Below, one piece after another: positions 60,157 to 64,000 of a stretch of 64,000 nucleotides of DNA; position 1 is the first letter of the stretch, and every line of letters begins with the position of its first letter. Source of the DNA: a virus; IMG/VR virus record IMGVR_UViG_3300017917_003859, positions 91,028 through 155,027 of that record, one strand, 5' to 3'. A program made the position numbers and the translations under genes. The notes under the pieces are model-generated. The model had not been told where the DNA came from. It saw only the letters and a list, made by a program, of their open reading frames with translations, and did not search any database.

Positions 60157-60534
60157 ATGAAAATCACACTCACACCTCAAGAATCGGAAAACTATTTCCA
60201 CTCAGCATTATGTAACAGTTTAGATTATATGTCTGGATACGGACTGGAGTTAGACTATGAAGCAACCGCCTATAAAGAAGCCAGAACCAAACTAGACAAT
60301 CCATGTTTTGAAGATGTACTAATACAATTACTCAAAGATGGTGGAACATTAACATTAGTAGATATAGAAAACGAAGGAGACATGACTAGATCTATTAATA
60401 TTCAAGATGTACATGAACGAGTACAACACACTCCATTCAGTCATTTAGTAGATATGGTAAATGAAGAAGACGACGCTACAACAGGTGACGTAATACTACA
60501 AACAGTATTCTTTTCAGAAATAATATTTGGTTAG
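60157..60534 (+). CDS. Phage hypothetical (125 aa)
   Basis: CFEDVLIQLLKDGGTLTLVDIENEGDMTRSINIQDVHERV is typical of several phage hypotheticals. Function unknown. Its stop overlaps the next promoter. Confidence 0.66.
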   Translation: MKITLTPQESENYFHSALCNSLDYMSGYGLELDYEATAYKEARTKLDNPCFEDVLIQLLKDGGTLTLVDIENEGDMTRSINIQDVHERVQHTPFSHLVDMVNEEDDATTGDVILQTVFFSEIIFG

Positions 60535-60562
60535 GCTTACACAATCTACTAACATATATTTA
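60534..60562 (+). promoter_or_regulatory. GGCTTAC-type promoter
   Basis: GGCTTAC at 60534, TATATTTA at 60555; gene at 60588, whose leader is ACACACAACT rather than AAGGTT. Confidence 0.7.
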
Positions 60563-60587
60563 CATTAAATAATTAAAACACACAACT

Positions 60588-61181
60588 ATGAATCCATTTG
60601 ATAAACCATTCAACACTTGGACAATCGAAGATTTTCAAGACGCACTAAAAATCACTCAGGCAAATCAAAACAAACCAACAACAATTCAAATTGGACCTAC
60701 ATCACTAAACGTTACAGCTCATTTTTCAAAATCAATAGGTCTACCTATACCACCTACAATTGATATAGTTGAACTAGAACGAGACGAACCAATTGTAGAA
60801 AAACAACCCAAAATAAAAGATACAAAATATACTCGAATGAAAGCATTTCATAAAGAGTTACAAGCATTTATCAGTACATTACAAGGCAAAAATGGTAAAT
60901 TGGATGTAAAAACAATTAAACTAGCAATAAATAAATTACCTAGAACACATTCAGTACATACCACTTACAGAGCATATCTAGAAAAATGTAGATGGAAACA
61001 AAGACAACACTACTTAGAGAAATGGGGCACAACAGGATGTTTTTGGGAATTAACTGATTATGATAGGTTAAGTAAACATATGAAATATATGAATGGATAT
61101 TATTATGAGTTCGCTTATAAGGCAAGATTAGGATACTTAGGTGCACAAGTAAGTGTATATAAAAATTATATAAAATGCTAG
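60588..61181 (+). CDS. Hypothetical protein (197 aa)
   Basis: N-terminus MNPFDKPFNTWTIEDFQDAL, a proline-rich linker about 75-95, then a helical basic region with ten aromatic residues (YLEKCRWKQRQHYLEKWG). Unknown. Confidence 0.66.
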   Translation: MNPFDKPFNTWTIEDFQDALKITQANQNKPTTIQIGPTSLNVTAHFSKSIGLPIPPTIDIVELERDEPIVEKQPKIKDTKYTRMKAFHKELQAFISTLQGKNGKLDVKTIKLAINKLPRTHSVHTTYRAYLEKCRWKQRQHYLEKWGTTGCFWELTDYDRLSKHMKYMNGYYYEFAYKARLGYLGAQVSVYKNYIKC

Positions 61182-61209
61182 GCTTACAAAATCTACTAAC
61201 ATATATTTA
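61181..61209 (+). promoter_or_regulatory. GGCTTAC-type promoter
   Basis: GGCTTAC at 61181, TATATTTA at 61202; gene at 61237. Confidence 0.7.
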
Positions 61210-61236
61210 CAACAATTAAATAAATAATATACACAT

Positions 61237-61434
61237 ATGAAAACAACATTTGAATTCATTAAAGAAACAGACGCTACGGGTGAAACATATTACTATACTA
61301 AAAAAGATGGAGAACTAGTATCCGGCACCCTATCATTTGATTATGATTTAGCCCTTGAAAGATATAACAAAGTAATAAATGGGGTTAAAAAAATAGTAGA
61401 GGTACTCAAAACAGAAACTATAGAATATAAATAG
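61237..61434 (+). CDS. Small hypothetical protein (65 aa)
   Basis: FIKETDATGETYYYTKKDGELVSGTLSFDYDLALERYN; a compact beta/alpha domain. Unknown. Confidence 0.6.
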   Translation: MKTTFEFIKETDATGETYYYTKKDGELVSGTLSFDYDLALERYNKVINGVKKIVEVLKTETIEYK

Positions 61435-61443
61435 ATTTTATTA

Positions 61444-61472
61444 GGCCTACACTATCTTTTAACATATATTTA
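61444..61472 (+). promoter_or_regulatory. GGCCTAC-type promoter
   Basis: GGCCTAC at 61444 (one change) and TATATTTA at 61465; gene at 61518. Confidence 0.65.
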
Positions 61473-61517
61473 TATTATAAATTTAAAAAATAAATAATAA
61501 TTTAAAAACACACAATT

Positions 61518-61856
61518 ATGACACAACTAGAACAACTAAAACAAGACCTAGCAAACTTAACAGAACGTGTTAACTGCGCAATGGCATTAACTGATGGCTC
61601 AATCTACCTAACACGAGACCAACTAAAAGACCTAATCAACACAATCACACAACAAACAATGGAACACTTTGAAAACGAACTAAAAGATATAGACCTAGAT
61701 ATAGAGGATTATATTAATTTAGATTTAGATTATAACAGAACAATTCAAGTAGACTTTGATAATGGATCATACTTTAGGGATATCAAAGCTAACCTAACAG
61801 AACCTGATGAAATCACAGATGAGGATATTGATGCAATTGTGGAAAAATATAAATAA
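61518..61856 (+). CDS. Hypothetical protein (112 aa)
   Basis: Helical N-terminus (LEQLKQDLANLTERVNCAMALT), then an acidic half (DIDLDIEDYINLDLDYN). Unknown. Confidence 0.62.
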   Translation: MTQLEQLKQDLANLTERVNCAMALTDGSIYLTRDQLKDLINTITQQTMEHFENELKDIDLDIEDYINLDLDYNRTIQVDFDNGSYFRDIKANLTEPDEITDEDIDAIVEKYK

Positions 61857-61864
61857 ATTCATTA

Positions 61865-61893
61865 GGCTTACATAATTTACTAACATATGTTTA
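61865..61893 (+). promoter_or_regulatory. GGCTTAC-type promoter
   Basis: GGCTTAC at 61865, TATGTTTA at 61886; gene at 61919. Confidence 0.68.
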
Positions 61894-61918
61894 CCTTAAA
61901 TAATTAAAACACACAACT

Positions 61919-62611
61919 ATGGAAAACATTAATGAAAAAAACGTATTAGATTCATGTCCACAAGTAATCTATAATTATCCAAAACAAGAAGGTAAAAAAC
62001 AACTCTCCCCAGATGTAGATATTATACATATACATGCCTGTAAAGATGTATTTTATATTACTATACAAATCACACCCTGGGATATAGAATGGATAGATAA
62101 TCAAACATATAAAACATTAGAATCTGCTATTGATATATTTAAAAAGAGAGGTTATGATAAAGCAGTTGAACTATATGGTAAAACAAACTGTATGGAATTA
62201 ATTGAAAACAATACTATCTTCGACAAACTAGTTCCAGGATATGGCGCTGCCTCTACAATAGAGGGAGAAATGTTAAGAGCATACGCTAAAATAAACTATA
62301 GATTTTGTAATGATGGAGATGTAGTTGGGATAGGATATGGAAAAGAAACAACTGGAGCACCATATGCTTTTTTAATGGATATGGCAAAAATGTATCCTTA
62401 TGATTTTAGTGGGCTTGAGTATAAATTAGATGATTTGAGAAACGAAAATGAAGATAAAGAAAGCTACAGATGTATTCTAGAAGAAATAGGAACAGACATT
62501 GCTAAAGGTATCGTTTTAAAAGGCACTCAATTAACACCTGATAGATACGATATGCTTTCAGATGAATATTATAATAAAGCTATAAAGATGTTTGGTAAAT
62601 TTGATGAATAA
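61919..62611 (+). CDS. Hypothetical protein (230 aa)
   Basis: KDVFYITIQITPWDIEWIDNQTYKTLESAIDIFKKRGYDKAVELY then NDGDVVGIGYGKETTGAPYAFLMDMA. Mixed fold, no family. It precedes a G-rich non-coding stretch. Confidence 0.66.
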   Translation: MENINEKNVLDSCPQVIYNYPKQEGKKQLSPDVDIIHIHACKDVFYITIQITPWDIEWIDNQTYKTLESAIDIFKKRGYDKAVELYGKTNCMELIENNTIFDKLVPGYGAASTIEGEMLRAYAKINYRFCNDGDVVGIGYGKETTGAPYAFLMDMAKMYPYDFSGLEYKLDDLRNENEDKESYRCILEEIGTDIAKGIVLKGTQLTPDRYDMLSDEYYNKAIKMFGKFDE

Positions 62612-62618
62612 TTCATTA

Positions 62619-62647
62619 GGCTTACACAATCTACTAACATATATTTA
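62619..62647 (+). promoter_or_regulatory. GGCTTAC-type promoter
   Basis: GGCTTAC at 62619, TATATTTA at 62640. No clear gene follows; the transcript would run into the G-rich stretch. Confidence 0.68.
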
Positions 62648-62689
62648 CTTCAAATAAAAATAAATAAAACGTTATGTGACAAATTAGGG

Positions 62690-62815
62690 ATGAGTGGTGT
62701 TGGATGGGTGGAAGACTGTTGTGTGTGTGAACAAGGGTGGTGATAGGTGGGGGTGGTGGTGTTGGCGAAAATCCAACCCCCTCATTCACCTCACCACCTC
62801 TTTTCTTATAGACAA
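62690..62815 (+). other. G-rich non-coding stretch
   Basis: About 125 bases full of GG runs on the + strand (62690-62765), then a C-rich part (CCAACCCCC..CACCTCACCACC). GTTGG-CGAAAAT-CCAAC forms a hairpin, and GG tracts could form a two-layer G-quadruplex. The T-rich TCTTTTCTT end could terminate. I see no credible gene. Confidence 0.5.
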
Positions 62816-62837
62816 CAGATATCTGTATATACTGTTA

Positions 62838-62866
62838 GGCTTACACCGTAAAGTCACATATATTTA
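62838..62866 (+). promoter_or_regulatory. GGCTTAC-type promoter
   Basis: GGCTTAC at 62838, TATATTTA at 62859; drives the gene at 62940. Confidence 0.68.
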
Positions 62867-62939
62867 CATTATAAGTTACGGAAAATCACAAACACAGCCA
62901 ACATCTTTACGGAAAATGGCAAAAACAAAACACACAACT

Positions 62940-63158
62940 ATGGAAACAACAAACTACAAAACAGAATTAAGTTCAAGAATAATAAACTTGATAGCAGAGT
63001 GTTGGGATTACAACCTGAAAGTATTAGTGGAAGTGGAAAAAGACAATTTAGAAAAAGCTGATTTATATAAAATGGTATGTGAGGATATAGAAGAGGAAAT
63101 TGAAGTGTTGATGTTAATAGAGGATGCATTGTACAATAATAGACCTAACATTAAGTAA
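62940..63158 (+). CDS. Hypothetical helical protein (72 aa)
   Basis: I use the ATG at 62940 because the leader ACACAACT-ATG matches nearby genes; an upstream ATG at 62916 is possible. Helical and acidic (LVEVEKDNLEKADLYKMVCEDIEEEIEVLMLIEDAL). Unknown. Confidence 0.6.
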   Translation: METTNYKTELSSRIINLIAECWDYNLKVLVEVEKDNLEKADLYKMVCEDIEEEIEVLMLIEDALYNNRPNIK

Positions 63159-63184
63159 CGTACAAAACAACTATTTAAAAACTA

Positions 63185-63213
63185 GGCCTACAAAATTATA
63201 GTACATATATTTA
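63185..63213 (+). promoter_or_regulatory. GGCCTAC-type promoter
   Basis: GGCCTAC at 63185, TATATTTA at 63206; gene at 63220, only 6 bases after the box. Confidence 0.65.
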
Positions 63214-63219
63214 TATTAA

Positions 63220-63351
63220 ATGAAAAGTAATTTAAAACAAATAGAAGTAACTATTCAGGATATTTGGAATGCATCACGTCCAACAATCCAACGTAACAAG
63301 AAAAAATATACAAGAAAAGACAAACATAGAAGTAAAATGTTTGGCAATTAA
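63220..63351 (+). CDS. Small basic protein (43 aa)
   Basis: IEVTIQDIWNASRPTIQRNKKKY..RKDKHRSKMFGN is basic and helical. Follows a promoter closely. Unknown. Confidence 0.55.
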   Translation: MKSNLKQIEVTIQDIWNASRPTIQRNKKKYTRKDKHRSKMFGN

Positions 63352-63363
63352 AGATATTTTTTG

Positions 63364-63371
63364 TATATTTA
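63364..63371 (+). promoter_or_regulatory. Putative -7 box before candidate RNA
   Basis: TTTTTTG-TATATTTA directly precedes a non-coding stretch at 63374. No GGCTTAC upstream. Confidence 0.4.
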
Positions 63372-63373
63372 TT

Positions 63374-63660
63374 ATGGAACACAAATCCAAACCACTACGG
63401 GCTTCCTACGGGATGTAACTCCAAAAATAGTGTTTTAGGTAATGGTTCAAACAAACGTTCATTATTAGTTTAGGCAAACAAAAGCATTAATGCACCCGGT
63501 CCACATAACCGGATTTTAATTTGACAAGAACACCCGTACCGCTAGCCGACCTAGCTAGATGCGTGAATGGTGTGAGTTGATAGTAGAGCAAGACGATGTG
63601 AGTTAAAATTGATATAAATGCTGGTCAACAATCTCGGGCCGGCTCTCATACTGCTTGTTT
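63374..63660 (+). ncRNA. Candidate structured RNA
   Basis: A 287-base stretch that is GC-richer than its surroundings and has only a 14-codon frame at its start. Features: CTACGGG repeated twice within 20 bases, a CCGG..CCGG hairpin around 63500, and CTAGC/GCTAG hairpin near 63543 inside outer ACACC/GGTGT arms. It has a -7 box just upstream. No tRNA or tmRNA fits. Confidence 0.4.
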
Positions 63661-63672
63661 AATCAATAGTTA

Positions 63673-63701
63673 GGCTTACAGAACAACCTAACATATATTT
63701 A
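63673..63701 (+). promoter_or_regulatory. GGCTTAC-type promoter
   Basis: GGCTTAC at 63673, TATATTTA at 63694; gene at 63729. Confidence 0.7.
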
Positions 63702-63728
63702 CAACATAATAATAAAATAATAAAGGTT

Positions 63729-63899
63729 ATGGAAGAATTAATTATTAAAAAACTAACAGGTGGTTTATTAGGTATGAAAAATGGTACTAAAAAACCAACC
63801 GATGTTGCTCCTTGGTTAAATAAATTAAAACCTATCAATCCAGGAATGTATGAGGACTATCTAGTTAAGTATAAAGAAACATTAAATTCAATTAAATAA
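63729..63899 (+). CDS. Small hypothetical protein (56 aa)
   Basis: MEELIIKKLTGGLLGMKNGTKKP... APWLNKLKPINPGMYEDYLVKY. Leader AATAAAGGTT. Unknown function. Confidence 0.6.
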   Translation: MEELIIKKLTGGLLGMKNGTKKPTDVAPWLNKLKPINPGMYEDYLVKYKETLNSIK

Positions 63900-63902
63900 T
63901 TA

Positions 63903-63931
63903 GGCTTACATAATATGTTAACGTATATTTA
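63903..63931 (+). promoter_or_regulatory. GGCTTAC-type promoter
   Basis: GGCTTAC at 63903, TATATTTA at 63924. The gene it should drive lies beyond the window end. Confidence 0.68.
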
Positions 63932-63978
63932 GTTTAAATAAATAAAACCACCACACCCAAACACAACCAACCCAGAAC

Positions 63979-63999
63979 GGGGGGGGGGGGGGGGGGGGG
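63979..63999. other. Terminal run of 21 G (likely artefact)
   Basis: Twenty-one G bases before a single final A at 64000. In an AT-rich genome this fits a sequencing or assembly artefact at a contig end. Confidence 0.6.
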
Positions 64000-64000
64000 A

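Noticed and set aside
62694-62915. Long N-terminal extension of the protein at 62940
   Set aside because: It would be translated from the G-rich stretch, is rich in Trp and has an odd composition, and would run across a promoter; the start at 62940 has the usual leader.
63374-63660. tmRNA
   Set aside because: There is no tRNA-Ala-like acceptor pair and no credible tag frame, so it is reported only as a candidate RNA.
54417-63931. Repeated GGCTTAC elements as a CRISPR array
   Set aside because: Spacing between copies is irregular and each copy precedes a gene; there are no cas genes, so they are promoters.

Overview
The window is a stretch of an AT-rich, tailed-phage-type genome in which every convincing gene lies on the + strand. 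The host is probably a member of the Bacteroidota. Genes lack Shine-Dalgarno sites and start in A/T-rich leaders of the form AATAARGTT-ATG, and the promoters carry a TATATTTA box close to the Bacteroidota -7 element. Several hypothetical families are ones I associate with Bacteroidota phages. The replication genes are of T4 type: family B polymerase, sliding clamp, and both clamp-loader subunits. No terminase, portal, major capsid or tail-tube gene was recognised, so this is only part of a larger genome. The window ends in a G homopolymer that looks like a contig-end artefact.

Layout. 1-12.6 kb: replication and chaperone block. It holds a MazG-like pyrophosphatase, a GIY-YIG endonuclease, a DNA polymerase split into two genes by an inserted cargo-like gene, clamp, GroES, an ADP-ribosyltransferase-like candidate, GroEL, clamp loader (gp44-like and gp62-like), an Nmad1/DUF1599 protein and a Cas4/RecB-like nuclease. 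12.6-29.5 kb: a glycan-type cluster with many glycosyltransferases, RmlD-like and SDR oxidoreductases, a short DegT-like protein, an ATP-grasp enzyme, SMP-30, three methyltransferases and a 2OG-Fe dioxygenase. It is interrupted by a 2H phosphoesterase, a second GIY-YIG gene and a SLOG protein. 29.5-36 kb: small genes, several with a shared N-terminal leader that looks like a capsid-targeting sequence. 36-46 kb: ClpP-like protease, membrane-anchored GH73 lysin, fibre or lectin-like structural proteins, an HTH protein and thymidylate synthase. 46-50 kb: small genes, a frameshifted metallophosphoesterase and a tRNA/tRNA-like cluster. 50-64 kb: about forty tiny accessory genes, many with their own promoter.

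The strongest system-level signals are these. (1) A phage-specific promoter, GGCTTAC-N14-TATATTTA, with a near-rigid 21-nt register, is repeated about 27 times, mostly before single small genes. (2) A second module joins a GAAA-tetraloop terminator to a promoter with a fixed 26-nt register. (3) A family of proteins shares an amphipathic leader ending in L-x-E, which suggests cargo packaged in the capsid and injected with DNA. (4) Two tandem oversized tRNA-Leu-like elements (122 and 132 nt) have identical ends but unrelated, structured interiors.

How the genes may work together. The replication block copies the genome, and the MazG-like, Nmad1 and thymidylate synthase proteins could shape the nucleotide pool. 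The chaperonin pair would fold phage proteins. The glycan cluster could decorate the virion, the DNA or the host surface. The 2H phosphoesterase, the ART-like protein, the cREC protein and the leader-bearing proteins are candidates for countering host defence. These roles are inferred from family and context and are not shown directly.
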